Shown: positions 33,601 through 46,722 of the stretch, piece by piece
Numbering within the stretch: the stretch's first letter is position 1
Layout of the letters: each line of letters begins with the position of its first letter
Source of the DNA: Steinernema hermaphroditum
Taxonomy: Eukaryota; Nematoda; Chromadorea; Rhabditida; Steinernematidae
DNA length: 64,000 nt
Direction of reading: 5' to 3'
Assembly (NCBI GenBank): GCA_030435675.1
Contig: CM059624.1
Coordinates: forward strand, 7,898,769-7,962,768
Made by a program: the position numbers and the translations under genes
Notes under the pieces: generated by a model
Databases searched by the model: none
The model's input: only the letters and a program-made list of their open reading frames with translations
What the model was told of the DNA's origin: nothing

Positions 33601-34166
33601 TTTCGATCACAGCGTTGAAGTGGCCTGGCTTTCGGAGTTGCAAGACCACCCGACCGATCTGAACACGCGCGATTTCTATCATAATCGGAAGAGTGCTTTT
33701 GACAGCGCACTGTTGAAATTGGAAATTTCGAAAGACTACTCACAGTGGCTGCCAAGGATGAGGACTTTGTTTGAAGAGAAGCACGAGGAGGTTAATAGTG
33801 AGATCTCCTGGGGAATCTTCTCTTCTTTCGAACAGGTCAAGGTGTGCCAAGGTTTTCTTTTCTGTGTAGCTTATTCTCTACGTTTTCCAGCACTTTTTGG
33901 ACTGTTGTAAACCGGAAATGTTGGCGAAGATCTTCAAGAAGTTTGCAACCGACAATCGCAACAATAGAAGTGGATTTCCCGATCTCACTGTATGGAATGC
34001 GGCGAAGAAATCGCTAGCCGTGGTCGAAGTCAAGGGCCCTAATGATCGGCTTTCGACGAAACAGCGCCTCTGGCTCGACTTTTTTCACGCTAATGACGTG
34101 GAGGCCGTTGTTTGCCATGTGGTTGGTAGGGCAAATTTGCGTTCGCGCAATTTTGAAATAAATTAA
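30627..34166 (+). CDS. FAN1: FAN1 Fanconi-associated structure-specific nuclease
   Basis: The start MLARAFARQVAGK leads straight into a UBZ4 finger (CLICRKRVSHDSFQRHLNLC, near 30670-30730), which binds monoubiquitinated FANCD2 in known FAN1. After a disordered basic linker come the SAP-type and TPR-type regions (EALNLLQAHDIQGLCKNFKV; DSRGAWWDRLALN). Next is VEDVALNHYLTTLGYMNGVH then AEGSIWHTLFGLMFYDIIF. The C-terminal VRR-nuc catalytic core is GFPDLTVWN (near 33972) and VVEVKGPNDRLSTKQRLWL (near 34021), with the PD...EVK metal-binding residues intact. It ends at 34166, where the stop overlaps an AATAAA. It cuts branched and flap DNA in interstrand-crosslink repair. Many short introns are present; the splice site after SPTSHK near 31040 is uncertain. 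Confidence 0.88.
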
Positions 34167-34462
34167 TTTTGTTTGCAGCCACTACATGTAGAAATCTCAG
34201 TTAACAACCTCAATTGCTCCAAGAGCCTTACTTACACCATAGCGTCGAACGTGTAACCCTGTGATATTTTTTTCATTTTTCTTGTGTTGCACATACATGG
34301 AGTGCATGTATTTTAGTGTTGCAGAGTGAAAAGTAAACCCCTCGTTGATTCGCCTCTGTTTTCTGCTCGGTTATCGGTTCCGTGCTCATATCAGTTTATT
34401 TGTATCTCACTGGATTTGGAACTAGCTCTAGCAAGTTTCAGGTTAGCTTGAGAGAGCTGAGA
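34167..34462. other. FAN1-NAA30 intergenic spacer
   Basis: About 300 bp contain a T-rich patch (34268-34285) and an acceptor-like GCAAGTTTCAG ending about 22 nt before the NAA30 ATG. It could be a trans-splice site, but the spacing is longer than at the two clear operon-like junctions. Confidence 0.4.
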
Positions 34463-35259
34463 ATGGCGGAAAGTTCGGCTCTGAATCCTGTGGAGGACGC
34501 GATCGAGGTTCTGAAGCGTGTTGGTGACCTGATGCCTGACAATCCTGCTGAAGAACCTCCTGTGGTCGTGGGAAATAAGGACGTGACGCACCCTCAGCCA
34601 ACCGATGTACGTTCTTTGGAGTGCATAATTGTCAATTATGATCATTTTAGGAGGTGCTAGCTCCAGATTCACGCATCACTTTCCATCCGTATGAAGGCGA
34701 GTCCGTGCTCCCGGAGATCATGAAAATGATGGCTAAGGACCTGAGCGAACCTTACTCAATATACACTTACCGGTATTTCCTGCATCAGTGGCCAGATCTC
34801 TGCATTTTGGTACGGTATCCGATTGGGCTTTTCTCATTTTGCTGCACTCACGTTTAGGCCTACGACCCAATCCAGGAGAAATGTGTTGGATCAGTCGTCT
34901 GTCGAGCGGAAGGCGAGCCTAACTGCCAGCGAGGTTACATCGCAATGCTGGCCGTCCATGAAGACTATCGCCGTAAAGGAATAGGTTAGACTGTCGGTGA
35001 TGGGCGATGAAACTGATCGAATCGATCTTCAGCATCTGAACTCGTGAAGCAAGTGGTCCAAGTCATGCAAGAGGAGAAGAAGTGCATCGAAGTAGGACTG
35101 GAAACGGAAGTCACGAACGCAAATGCTCTGAAGCTCTACTCCAAGCTCGGTTTCATTAAGGAGAGCCGCATGCGGAACTACTATTTGAACGGAGTGGATG
35201 CGTTCAAGCTGAAGCTTCCTTTGCCGGTGCCGCAATTCGAAAATCAAGCGCAAGCGTGA
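34463..35259 (+). CDS. NAA30: N-alpha-acetyltransferase 30, catalytic subunit of NatC
   Basis: The start [17 protein letters not shown] is an acidic head. After a short intron comes the GNAT domain: [70 protein letters not shown] (the R-x-x-G-x-G acetyl-CoA loop, split by an intron after GIG), [33 protein letters not shown] and [16 protein letters not shown]. These are diagnostic of NAA30. The C-terminal NYYLNG segment contributes to substrate binding in the family. It acetylates nascent chains starting Met-Leu/Ile/Phe with the NatC auxiliary subunits. The length and domain order are normal and nothing appears broken. Confidence 0.9.
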
Positions 35260-36856
35260 ACGATATGAGAAGATTTACTGATGGATGATGACGAGCTGTG
35301 GAAGACACCGTACTTATATATTAAGATTTTATTCAGGTTTCAAATATTTTCCTGTGGAGTAAAGATTGATATGATTTGATGGTCGTAGGTTCTTGTTCTT
35401 ATCCAGATTTAGGCTTGTATGACAGGGAAAGTGACCTAAGTGCGGTGTAAGCCGTGAGATAACGGAAGAAGCTTGTCATTTCGACTGCATCGAAATCTGA
35501 TTATGTCGTCGCAACGGGTTAGGGCAGCTCTCTAGCGATAACTCAGCACTGATAAAATCGATCCTTTGCATTGCGACTGCTAAAGGAAGTTTTGTGGAAG
35601 TGGTGATCCATGTGAGTTAGCTCAAAAACGACGTGCTGGGGATCTCCTCTCGAGCACGACCATGTACATTTAGGGGAGAAGATCGGCGACATTCGCAAAG
35701 ATTAGTCAACCGGGGACTGATCTGCACGAAAGAGGATTTCTCTCTACAGACACTTGCCCTTTCGCGAAGGTTTCCGGGGATACAGCGCTGCAGAGTGGCC
35801 CGCCTTTTGTACTTTGGACGTTCTCTGCTCTCGGTTCCAACAGTCTTTTTCCAATTCGACGCGTCTGCCGGTCGTCTCCTCACGCATTCGAAGCTGGGGA
35901 GCCGTAAAAACGCTGTCATATGATGGGGAACCGCGGCTGGAGTCGGCGGATGGCACGGCGGAGAGCCTGTGACTGCGATAAGTGCGGGGAAGCCTCCGGG
36001 CTATCGGTGACCCGCAAATATTGTCTTTTCCGATTACTCCGTGTAGTCGACGGCCCGTGGAGAAGTCGCTCTTCAGGGATCCCCTGAGTCACGCGGTCTC
36101 CGATCACTTCGTGGCGCCTCTTGCGGTGCAGAAACTCCATCAAGGGGAGATCCCCCGTCAGTTGACCATCCGACTCCACGTCGTCACCGAAAAACAGCAT
36201 CGGAGTCCACGTGGACCCGGCGTGGACTCCGGGGACCTCCCCTCGCACTCCGCTCCGCACAAAGGGAGTCCGCGGCCCGCTCCACCGTAGTTTCTGCTTT
36301 GTGCATCTGCGGCAAACCTGTTCCGACTCCGCCACGGCGCCCGTTCTAATTCGCGTCTCCCTTTCAGACGACCTTTCCTCTTCCCCATGTGCTGCTGCTG
36401 TTGTTGTTGCTGAGACCGACGGAATCGCACGACATGACGAACAACCCGACGCTCCTCGAGATCCAACAGACGCTGGAAATCCTCGGAAGATGCGCTGCTG
36501 CCATCGAGAAGGTCAGTTTTCGTTTATTGTCACACTGGAGGGGCGAAGGCGGTCGAGGGTAAGGCCACGAGGGCACGAAAATAATATACTAATCTCGAAA
36601 ATAGGGTCTATGGGTACTCCGTGGAAAATAACTGAATGGGGAAGAGGACGGATTATGTGTTGACCGGTCACCGGAGTCCGTGTCGTTGTAGGCCTAGGGA
36701 AGTGCAGTGTACAGGAGGGCGCGGGGCCCAAGGCACCATCGGAGAAGGACACGTGGGAGAAAGATCGGGCGAGAAGTCTAAGCGAACGGATGGTGGTGAG
36801 AGGCGCGGCGCTTCGCGGGAACAAAATAACAAAGGAAAACGCCGTCGGAGGAACGC
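35260..36856. other. Intergenic region, one possible small ORF
   Basis: These 1.6 kb lie between NAA30 (+) and the 3' end of exchanger A (-). The stretch 35600-36300 is open in several frames on both strands but shows no domain. A hairpin-like GAGTCCACGTGGAC...GGCGTGGACTCC occurs near 36202-36231. Only the small frame at 36434 has coding-like composition. Confidence 0.35.
36434..36562 (+). CDS. Possible small ORF or first coding exon
   Basis: The ATG at 36434 opens MTNNPTLLEIQQTLEILGRCAAAIEK, amphipathic-helix-like and unlike the random frames around it. A GTCAGT donor follows directly at 36512. Reading through gives a 42-aa peptide ending at 36562. A CTTTCAG acceptor lies about 65 bases upstream, and a tiny upstream frame (Met followed by seven Cys) sits in the leader. 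No partner exon is found downstream, so this may be an isolated exon, a gene remnant or a micro-peptide. Confidence 0.25.
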   Translation: MTNNPTLLEIQQTLEILGRCAAAIEKVSFRLLSHWRGEGGRG

Positions 36857-39800
36857 CTAGAAGCCGGCGATGACGCAGTAGGACTCGAGGGCGGAGATGC
36901 CGACGTAGAAGAGCCACAAGCAGACCATGATGCCGGCCGTGAATACCTAGAGCGAGGCGTTTAGGGACATTGGATAGGGTTGCTCACCTTGAACTTGACG
37001 GGGCCGCCGAGTTCTCCGCCGCCGAGCCACGGCTGTCTTCGGAGGACGATGAGGGTGATGCAGATGACGGCCTCGACGCAGAAGACGGTGACGGAGAAGG
37101 CCAGGGTGCCGGGGTTCACGAGGAACTTCGTGCCCTGGGAGGCGTGGTAGAGGGCGGCCAAGGTCCACGCGATTCCGATGCCGAGGAAGACGTTGACGCC
37201 ATTGGAGCCGGTCACGTTGCCGATGGACGAGTCGGCGTACTTGTCCTGGATGGCGGCGACCTTCGAGGCGAACGTGTCTACAGAGGGCGTTTAGGGCTTC
37301 TTGGACCGTGGAGACTCACCGGGGACGGAGGTGCCGAGGGCGACGAAGGTGATGGCGGTGACGGCGTCCTTGAGGCCCACCCAGCAGCCGAACTGCGAGG
37401 CGAGATCGCCGATGAGGGCGGTGAGCACACCGATCATGACGATGGAGACGACGAAGCAGGCCCAGCCGCCCCAGTAATCGGTGGGCGGAATCGTGGCGAA
37501 CATCAGCTTCCAGGGGACGCTGATGATGTGCATCACGTAGTCCATGGTGCTTGGCTCGCCTTCCTCCTTCTCGATAGACGCCTCTGATCCCTCCTCCTCG
37601 TCGCCGTCATCGTCATCGTCGCCTAAACCTGCCGGATTTCGCGGGTCGGTGTAGGGGGGCTCACCAGCGCTGACCGTGAGAGCCTCGGAGAACTGCTCCC
37701 TCCAGGAGGAGGTGCCCAGCATGAGGCGCGTGTTGGCCGTCTTCAGCATCCGGTCGACGATGCTCTGCAAGAGGCCATTCAGAACCCTAATAACGCCGTG
37801 GTTTCAGAAACATGAAGCTTTCGACTACCGCCCAGACGACGATCGTGAGGACCACTCCGAAGACGTCGTCGACGACGCCGGATCCAAGCGCGCGCCCCTC
37901 CAAGAGGTCGTGCTCGGGTGCAACATCAAGATTCCGAATGTCGCTTGATCCGCGGTCCCCTTCTGTACATAGCCCCCACCACCCCCACCACCCCCTACAG
38001 TACCCTCCGTATTTTGAAGTAAAGCTCTACCTGGAACTCCTTGCTCTCCTTGATCGTGATCTGGCACTTCTTGAACTGGCCGAGGCGCGGCTTGCCCAGC
38101 TCGGCGATCTCGATCTGCTGCTGCGTCAGCATCAGCGTGTTCTCCTTCGAGTCTAAACGCGCGATTAGTCGTTGCCTCCTTCAGAAGCCGTTCGTCTCTG
38201 CCCTCTTTGGCGCCGCTCGGGTCACTGCGCGAGGTACGGTAGGAGAGGGGACAGGCGTGCGCGGAAAGGAAACGGGTGGGAGGGAAGTGCTGTGCATGGG
38301 TCCACCACCACGGTCACCTTTGTCAGAGTCGCCAGAGCCACCCACAAGGGCGCTGAGACGGCGCTTGAAGCGGTCGGTGAGGCCCTCGCCTTCGGCTCCC
38401 GACGGCGCCAGCGACGCGCCGAAGGTGAACGGACTAGGCCCTGAAACACAGGGGATTGAGAGGTGCCAGTGCGATTAGCGCAGCGGGTGGGTTAGACGAC
38501 GATGACCAAAGAGAACTACCGTATACCACGGACCGACTGCCCGAAGCGGGCACAAAGGACGAGCGAAGCGTTGGACAGAAGGCTAGAAAAGAGGACCACA
38601 CCTGTCGACATCGCGTCGTCGGAGTCGGCGAGATTCGTTACCGAAGCGGCGCGCTTCTTCTCCATCCGTCGCTGGAATCGCTCTTGGATTCTGTTCAAAT
38701 CTGCACAAAGGAACACATTTACAACGGAGTCACGGTGCAGAGCCACACGAACGATTAGAAGACGTGCGGGGCGCAGGGGTTACGGTATAGGCTGGGGAAG
38801 CATGCCTCTGCGAGTTTAGAAGTGCGCTTCGGGCGATTCGTGAGAGCATTAGTGGAGCCTCACGGCAACGGTCAGGCGCGCCTACCTGACATCTTCTTTG
38901 CCCAAACGGGTTCGCCCAACTCGACGAAGAAGTAGTCGCATCGCTCGTACTGCTCCGTGTCGATGACTCCGATCTCGATGAACGCTCTGCAAAGGATCAC
39001 ATGAAACGGGCATCTCGGATTGTGGAAGGCTGAATCATCTATCTCCTTTAGGCCGTCTTCTACTTTGGCATTCTCCCCTATTTAGAGCCTTTCGATCCCC
39101 CTTTAGTGCTTGTCAGAGGCCAACGCCCTTCTCTGGCGATGTTTTCGACTCTCAGCCCCAAAGTTGTCTTCGCACTTGAAGTGTACTCCCGGAGATCGTT
39201 CGACTCTGAGCGAGCCGTGTTCTGCTCGCCGGCGGATCTCTCTGCAGAGATCACGTTTTTGTGTGTGCTTTGCAGAGAGCCACCCGGTGATTGACAGCTC
39301 GTTCCCTCGTTTTCTCGTCGATTTCTCCAATTTTTGCCGAATCGTGTCAATTGGAGTCGTTGTAAACATTGACATCTTGTTGACAGCTGCTCATCTTTCG
39401 AAGAGTACAATCGAGGCGCCGGAACCGGATCCGGCGCCTCGTCGCTACAGAACGCGCGACGAGATCTCGAGATTCTCGAGTGGGCCTAATTCCGTTGCAT
39501 CTGCCGCGCTCGGCGCCCGCTTACATCGCGATTATTTAATCTCCTCTCGAAAGTACGCGCCGCCGCCGCTGCGGGTTCTGTTTGTCCGCGCTGTGGAACT
39601 CGCGTAGCCGTTGAGTAGGCCTGACCCGGCCCGATCGGAGCCCGATTTTCTCTGTAGCAGCACTCACTCGGTCTGGTTGTCCTCGAAGACGAGTTCGCCC
39701 TCCTTGTGCTCGAAGTGGACGTTGCCGGTGGCGGTGCCGTCTTTGGTCCTGCAACGAAGATCTCAGGGGCTTCTGGAGGAGAGGACGCACTTGTAGGGAA

Positions 39801-42031
39801 TGACGACCTTGCCGCGGGCGCCGCTGTTGCGCTGGACGCGGAGAGAGAGATGGCCACAGGACTCGATGGCCTCGAAGTGGTCGTGCTCCAGGGTGTACAC
39901 TCCGGCGTGGTCGTCGTCGAGGATCATGATCGTCGCCGTCGATGGCGTCTCGATCTCGGCCACTGGAAGACCGCCGATGCGGCTCGGGTCGATGATGAGG
40001 CCGTCCTTGGTGCGCACGCGTAGATTCCTCAGGTGCAGGTAGAAGTGCTCGTCCTCCTCGAAGACGTCGTCGTCGACGATTTCGATCGCGATCTTCTGCA
40101 ACCCGGAGCAGTCCTAATCCGCGCAGGAGCCTCTCCCCACCTGGTGCTTGTCTTCTGGGTAGAAGGTGAGGGTTCCCTTGACCGGCAGATAGTCGCTTCC
40201 CTCGTTCGCGGTGCCGTCCTCGGTACAGTAGTCGACGATTACGGTAAGACCCTCGGGTCCTCCGTCGCGGCCGACGACGACGTCGAAGGTGCCGACGTTC
40301 TCGAGGACCGTGTAGTGTGCCGGGTCGAAGTAGATCTTGCAGGTGTGCTGACGCGCCTGCTTATCCACCTGCTGCAGTGCCTAAAACGATAACGTAACCC
40401 TGCCATCCCGGGCCACCCACGACGTCGGTGGTTCTGTTGTGCTCCTTGTCGATGCGCTTCTTGACGATGTCGCCGCCGCCGATGAGCTTGCGCGTCGCCT
40501 GGACGCGGTAGAAGGCGCGCGTCTTCGGGCCTCGCGTGATCATCTCGTACTCCGCCTGAGGACACGGACTACAGTATCTCAGGGGTACGGCATACCTGCT
40601 TCTGGAGCTCAACGGGGTCGATGTGAGGATTCTTCTTGCGGATCTCGCGCATCGTCTCGATGAATTCAGCGCGGTGCTCTTCGAAGGCCTTGATGGCCGG
40701 GTCGATCTCCTAAAGGGGTACGGTCAAACGAGGCTGGGTTACGGTAGGGGATGACGGGGAAGTTACTCAGTCTGTCATGCGCATTCGCTCATCGGGAAGG
40801 ACTCGGGAAGGAGGTCGAGAATTATGGTTTAAGAGGGAGGCATCCTGGAATGGATTTGGGGGTCCTAGCACGCCTAACGAGGTACCTCCGCTGCACCGTG
40901 TCTCAGTAAATAAGGAGAAGTGTATGCCTTTTGGCCGCCGATGCCGTTCGTCTCCAGCATCTTCAGCTCCTCGCCCTGCGTCGCGACGAGACCGTGCGAC
41001 GTCCTACGGTACCTCCGTGGCAGGAACCGCTTCTGAAAGCAGGGAATGACGGAGGGCTCCCGAAGGAAAGGGGCACCTGGATGATTTTCTTGTCGGTGAT
41101 GTAAGCGGTTCCGACGGTGAGCGGGAAGAAGATGAAGGTGAGGAGGCCCTCCCAGATTTCGATCTCTCCGGGGGAGAAGAAGGAGAGGATGAGGTAGAGC
41201 CAGATGTAGGCGAAGACGGACCACGTGGCGGTGACGAAGAAGACGTCGAGGTGCTTCTGGCGACGCACCTGGCTCGACGGCACGGCCACCACGCAGATGG
41301 CGATGATCATGAAGAGGTTGAAGGCGGCCGAGCCGACGATCGTGTTTGGACCAAGATCGCCGGCCTCGAAACCTTTTCCAATGACCTCAATGATCGAGAG
41401 GAGGATCTCCGGCGCCGATGACCCTAGAAGGCATCGCCATCAGATCGTCCCCTGGCCCCTTCCTTGGCAGCTGTTGCCCCATCAGTCTTTGACGTGTCGC
41501 ACTGTTTCTGTTAGGCGGGAAACGCGACCCACATGGCCCCGATTAGCGCGCACGTGGCTTCCCCGACCACTTACCGAGGGCCATTAGCGTCAGATTGGAG
41601 ACCGTGTCGTTCCAGATGCGCACCGTAATCTTCATCGGCTCGAGCCCGGGCCTCTTCACCGTCACAGATCGCTCCATGCTGAAAGAGACATGTGGTCCCT
41701 CGTCGACGATTACCGTACCCACCTTGTGATCACCTCGATACTCGACATGAAGCGGTCGGCAACGATGGAGACGCCGAGGAAGCAGTAGGCGATGATGAAG
41801 AAGTAGATAGCGCCGCGGAAGACGCGGTCCTCCACCTTGAGATCGAGGTACGGTCGCCTGAAGGACACGGTATTCGGAGAGAGAAGAGGCGAAGACGAAC
41901 CAGATCGGAATGATCATTCCGTCGATGCAGTTCTTGGTGGCATCAGCGGCGGAGCAGTTGGTTCCGGCGTCGGCGGTCGTCGTGAAGACGACTATAGCCG
42001 CCAGAATCGGCAGAATCCACGCCGTCCTCAT
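36857..42031 (-). CDS. Na+/Ca2+ exchanger (NCX/SLC8 family), paralogue A
   Basis: The start MRTAWILPILAAIVVF at 42031 is a signal peptide. Spliced exons give CIDGMIIPIWRPYLDLKVED and the alpha-1 repeat NDTVSNLTLMALGSSAPEIL...GPNTIVGSAAFN. The TM4-5 region (FVTATWSVFAYIWLYLIL) follows, then a large cytosolic loop with two Calx-beta domains (YTVLENVGTFDVVVG, EDGTANEGSDYLPVKGTLTF, IVDDDVFEEDEHFYLHL, ILDDDHAG) whose Ca2+-binding acidic clusters are intact. The alpha-2 repeat VALGTSVPDTFASKVAAIQ...GNVTGSNGVNVFLGIGIAW and the final TM end at TAG 36857. It exchanges three Na+ for one Ca2+ across the plasma membrane by homology. About a dozen short introns are present; the loop introns around 37.8-39.6 kb are longer and exon limits there are not fully resolved. 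Paralogue B lies 6.9 kb away. Confidence 0.85.
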
Positions 42032-45000
42032 GGCGTGGCTCCTGTAGCGAAGGGAGAAGCGAAGAAGTCCTCTCGGGGGACCCTGCAACGGGGCCTCAGC
42101 GGTGGCGATGCACGCGTAACACGAGTACAGTACAAGCGAGTCACGAGCGCATCTTCTGCAGGCGCCTCGAAGCGCAGACTGCCTCTGCGGGCGTCGTTCT
42201 GTCAAGTGTTTGACTAGGAGACGACGCGACGGCGGCCGTTAGGCGGTGTACCTGGGAAGAGGAGGTGCCGCGCAGAGGATCGGCGGATCCAGTTTATCCG
42301 GGCCGGTGCAGAAGACAAAAAGTCGCGCGAGGGTCGCTTTTTGTGAATGTACTCGACGAGTGGCCCCCGATTGACGTAGGCGCCGAAGGCCGGACAGGCC
42401 AGCCGCGAGGTGCGCCGAAATTACACGTTTCCACGCTGATGAAGGGGAGTTAATTGGCGCATTCCCGTGCCTCGGGCGAGTGACCGCGAGGGAGAGGGAA
42501 GTGATCGGCGAAAAAACGGAGCGATCGACGGAGACCGTGTGATAAGTGGTCGAGAGGAACGCGGCGGCGATAATGGCTGCGGATTTGGCAGCTGTCTGCC
42601 GGCCCCGGGAAAACACGGCGACGCCGCTTATAATTACTACGATAACGCGACAAAAAAAACGGTTGCAACGACGAATTGGAGGAAGTGGCGGCCCGAAACG
42701 TGGAAACTTTGGTCGACCGAAGGGGGATAGGCGAGGGAAGAGCGCTGTGAATTCGGAGAGCAGAGTCTACGTACAGTAATCTGAATTGACATTGCACAGC
42801 GAAGACGTTTTTGTGTTCGGAATACAGTAGGCTTTGTCCTAAGTTGCAGAGTAGTGACTGTTAGGAAACCACTCAAAGGTCTCCGACACCCCTTCCGCCC
42901 GCCATCTGGAGCCGAAGTGCCCTAGGAATCGAATACACATGTTCCGCCGCCGGGCGGTCTTGCGACGCCGAAGATCGCCTCGGGAGCGGGTCCTCAAGGT
43001 TTATGCGTGCGCAGGAGATGTTATCGAAGCGGCGCTTCTCGTAAAACTTTCCGCTTTCTTCGGCAAACATCTCGGAGCATCTCGAGGCGACCGATAATTA
43101 GGCGATCTACAAGATCGGGGCGACCGGTCGATCTAAATCGTGTCGGGACACAGATCGTGTCGGGACACAGAGTGCCCGAGACTCTAATCGGCGTGAGGGA
43201 AGGGAAACACCAGGATATTGGATTTCGAATTGTCATGACGCGGGCTGTCCTTCCCATTACCACGTGGGTGGTGGCGGGAAGATTGGAGGTCTGCGCACCT
43301 GCGGGTACGGTAGGTACTTTAGCGTGAAAAAGGTCTTTTGTGGGTATTCCTCTTGAGTGTTCCTTTGAAATGCCGATGTGAGAAGCTCTGCAGGTGACGC
43401 TATTCTTAGCCTCGGTGCCACCGGGAATGCGAGGGGCCGACAAGTACACGACAGGGCCGCGGCACAAGTACTTTGACGTCGTTTGGAGAGTCGTGTTCTC
43501 GAGAGATGTTACAGTCTCTCTCGAGGAGTCGACGGCACTCGTGGCTACAGCGCCGGAGTGCGCGAGGGTCGCCCTCCAGAAGCCGCCCCGATTAGGCTTC
43601 GACGACTCATCCATTAGGCCGACACCTCCGAGAACAAGGAGTTTCGACGATCACGTCCCCGAGGGGCCTCGGAGGCGATCCCGCGCCGTCTTCGGAGGGA
43701 ATTTCCCGCGCCAGATCGAATTACGCGCCTCGATCGCGTGGAAAATCAGTCGATTCGCGAGGGGCATGCCTAATTGAAGACAGAAATATTCCCAAAACAA
43801 GCGGAGGGACGCCCGGAAACAAAGAGATTGAATTGATCGATCGAGGGAAAACAAGAGGCGGCGAGTTGCAGGGATCCCCTGGGTAGGTTTCACTCAAAAA
43901 ACAAAGGGTGTCGACGGGATAAACTGCCCCTCCAACCAGTTAGGGCTGCAGGGACGAGGGAGGTCGCTCATTACTCCCTGATTTTTAGGACTGCGCCTCA
44001 GGGGGCGATGTTTTGTTTGTCTTCGGAACCTATCACTTCGCGAATCAAATTAATCGCCCGAGGACTCTGCGGGGTCGCCCACCGAGAGGCCAAAGAGGCT
44101 GGGCCACAATTAGGCGTGTACAATCGGGTCGCGGTGCGGCGGAAATTAAGAAAAGTTTTGTTTTGTCGCGTGAGTGAGTGACGGGTGCCGTCGCCTCGGG
44201 GACACGGCAGGCGGTGTGTTTGACAAATTATCGCCAATAAAGGGTGTTTAGGGGTGCGGGCCTGGCGGGAAGAGGAGGAGAGTCATAAGCGAAGAAGCAA
44301 TGAATAAATTAGGAGAAGCGGCGGGGGGCGGCAGAGAATTAGAGGGAGAGGATATGGACATATACGACGGGGTGGTACTCTTTCTTTTCGTTTTGAGTCA
44401 TTTCGAGAAGCGCAGAAACAATCCCCCGAGGGCATTAGGGCTGCGCGGCCCGCGCACCACCGATAAATCTTAGCCCAACGTGCGGCAGCGCCGGTCCGAT
44501 CGCGAAGGTGGATCGTGTAAGACGACTCCAGCGGCGGCGTTGTAAAGGAGTCGGCCGGAGGCCCGGGATTCGAGCGCCAATTAGGCGAAGACAACTGTTC
44601 GCCTGTTGTCGAAAGTACGTGAGGCGAAGGCGCCGGGCGAACTCGCGCTAATTACCGCGGGGAACACCTCCGAGAACCTGGGACCGCGCATCGATTCCGG
44701 AGCCGGCGCGTCGGGCTTCGGGGAAGCCCGAAGAAGCCTGCACCCTTAGGCCCTCCTCGCCTCGAGGCGGCGCATCGGAAGAAGGCGGCGACACAGAGAA
44801 AACAAAGCGACGAAACTCGATTAATTCGGACAGTCGATTTATGAATTTACGACTCCCAATTATGGCCCAGACGGAGGCCGTGGACGGAGGCGACAGGGAA
44901 GCCCTGCGAGCAATGAGGTTATCCGAAGTATTATCCGTCTTCTTACGTCGCTTTTGCCGTTTCTCGCCTCTGGCAATCTAGTCCTTTTCACTCGCCTCGG

Positions 45001-46722
45001 CTTACGGCGGCGATTTACGAGCGCCGAAGTCGTGTTATGAACGTTTAGTTTCATATAAATAACGGGGAAGTCGACGCGGAGTTCGCTCCCAGGAAGCCAA
45101 AGGCGGTGATCCGAAAGGCTTCCGACCGCTTTTTCCCGCAACCCTTGACGGGCCTCGCGATCTGTGAACAGAGAAGAAGGGCCGGAAAACCTGCATGCAT
45201 AAGAGATGATATTTTGGGCAAAGGTAGGACTTTCTTGACAATGTTTGTTCGTGTGAATCAAGCATCTACTAGAATGCACTCGAGGCAAGGGAGTATGGGA
45301 AGACTTGGGGGGCTTCAAGAGCACTGTTCTCGAGCACTTGGAACGAACCGTTCGCATGGAGGATTACTGTAGCCTTCGTCACCTTCCCGAAGCACTTTCA
45401 GAACATGTCTTTTCACGAAGGACACGAAGAAGGCGAAAAAAGAACACATGGGAATGTCGAATGTTTACGAGCAGATTTATTTATTAGCGAAACAGCCGAA
45501 GGGGCGGAGGTGGAGACATAAATCATCCGAACTCGTGAGGTACTTGGCGTAGTGCTCACTAAATAATCGCTTATGACGGTAAAAAGAAACGACAGCCTAT
45601 TTTCTGCCAGATTTTGATGAAGAATGGAGCTAGGTGGAGAGAAAAACGAAGACTTCTGCAAGCGATGAATCTGGAATTAAAGGGGAGGTCGCCAATGTTG
45701 GATCCTGCGGTGACCGCCCTTACGCGACAAGTGTAGAGTACAATCGTCTTTTCGAGGCTGCCATTTTTTATTGCTTATGACCAATTGAACCTCGGAACGT
45801 CCCTAATGACAGTCCCTGGGGAACGAATCTCGGCGATCTTCGAGTTCTTCGGCGCCAATTTGTCGCCTCGCTGAATTCTTACGGTGACCCCTATGGCGAC
45901 GTCACGAGTTTGCAGAAACGGACATCGAATGCTTGCCATAAATAGGCCCTTTACGCCGGCTGGACGCGGCTATTTCGGGCCCTCGGAAAAAGGTGCGAAA
46001 GAAGCTTTCTGAGGGTTGCACGCCCGAAGGAAGTCCGAAAACTTCGAAGAGGACTTGATCTTTGTTGTATGAAGAGTACGTGCAGCCAAAATTAAGCCTG
46101 TGGCGGTGGAATTCGAGAAAATTTCTTTTGTTTTATGCTTCTTTGTCTTTGGCGCGTCGTGGATCGCAAAGTTTGGACTGATTTTCGACGCCATTTGGGG
46201 CACTTCGTGTGGCACACTTACTCCGAAAACACTTCCGACCCATTGGAAAGATTGTCGCAGGTGCACACGGACTCTTTAGAGCTTTCGGGGGGTCAGTACA
46301 AGTTGAGGGGCACACGACTCCCGAACTATCAAAGTTCACTTCTCCATTACTGTATTCCTTGAACATTTCGTTTCGCTCGCTTTCTTTTTTTCATTTTCCG
46401 CCGCTTGTGGTCTCCCATTTTCCGCGCCGATTTATCGCCTCGTTGATTCACTCAGCGATTTATGACCTTCCATGCCGGAATGATCGTCGACGACGTCAGA
46501 ATCGGGAATCGTCGCCGTTTCCGGCCTTTTCGGGGGATTCTGGGCGGAATCGACGCGATCTGACGTCCGACGGGAAACGACCGCACTAATCGCCCCTCCA
46601 CTTCTGAGTGTTCTCTGAGCCCTTTCTAACAGACAAGGCGCGAGCGAGACGAGACGTCGCGACCACACACAGCGTTTCCTGAAGAGTCAACTCGAGATCT
46701 TCTCACCCTTGACACGACTCCG
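42032..46722. other. Long GC-rich non-coding spacer upstream of exchanger A
   Basis: These 4.7 kb have no supported gene. AT islands of the type CCAATTAGGCG / GCTAATTACCGC recur (near 44577 and 44648), as in the spacer at 9-13 kb. A tandem repeat of a 17-bp unit lies at 43137-43170. TACNGTA heptamers occur at about 42773, 43309 and 45364. It is probably regulatory DNA shared by exchanger A (-) and the COMMD10-like operon (+). Confidence 0.4.
43137..43170. repeat. Perfect tandem duplication of a 17-bp semi-palindromic unit
   Basis: ATCGTGTCGGGACACAG occurs twice in direct succession. Each unit contains the near-palindrome GTGTCGGGACAC, which looks like a dimeric protein-binding site. Confidence 0.6.

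Noticed and set aside
37676..38156. Plus-strand frames within exchanger A
   Set aside because: They lie over introns and Calx-beta exons of the minus-strand gene, and they carry no protein domain.
43021..43614. 197-codon minus-strand frame in the spacer upstream of exchanger A
   Set aside because: It crosses the 17-bp tandem repeat and AT islands. No motif was seen, and composition matches surrounding non-coding DNA.
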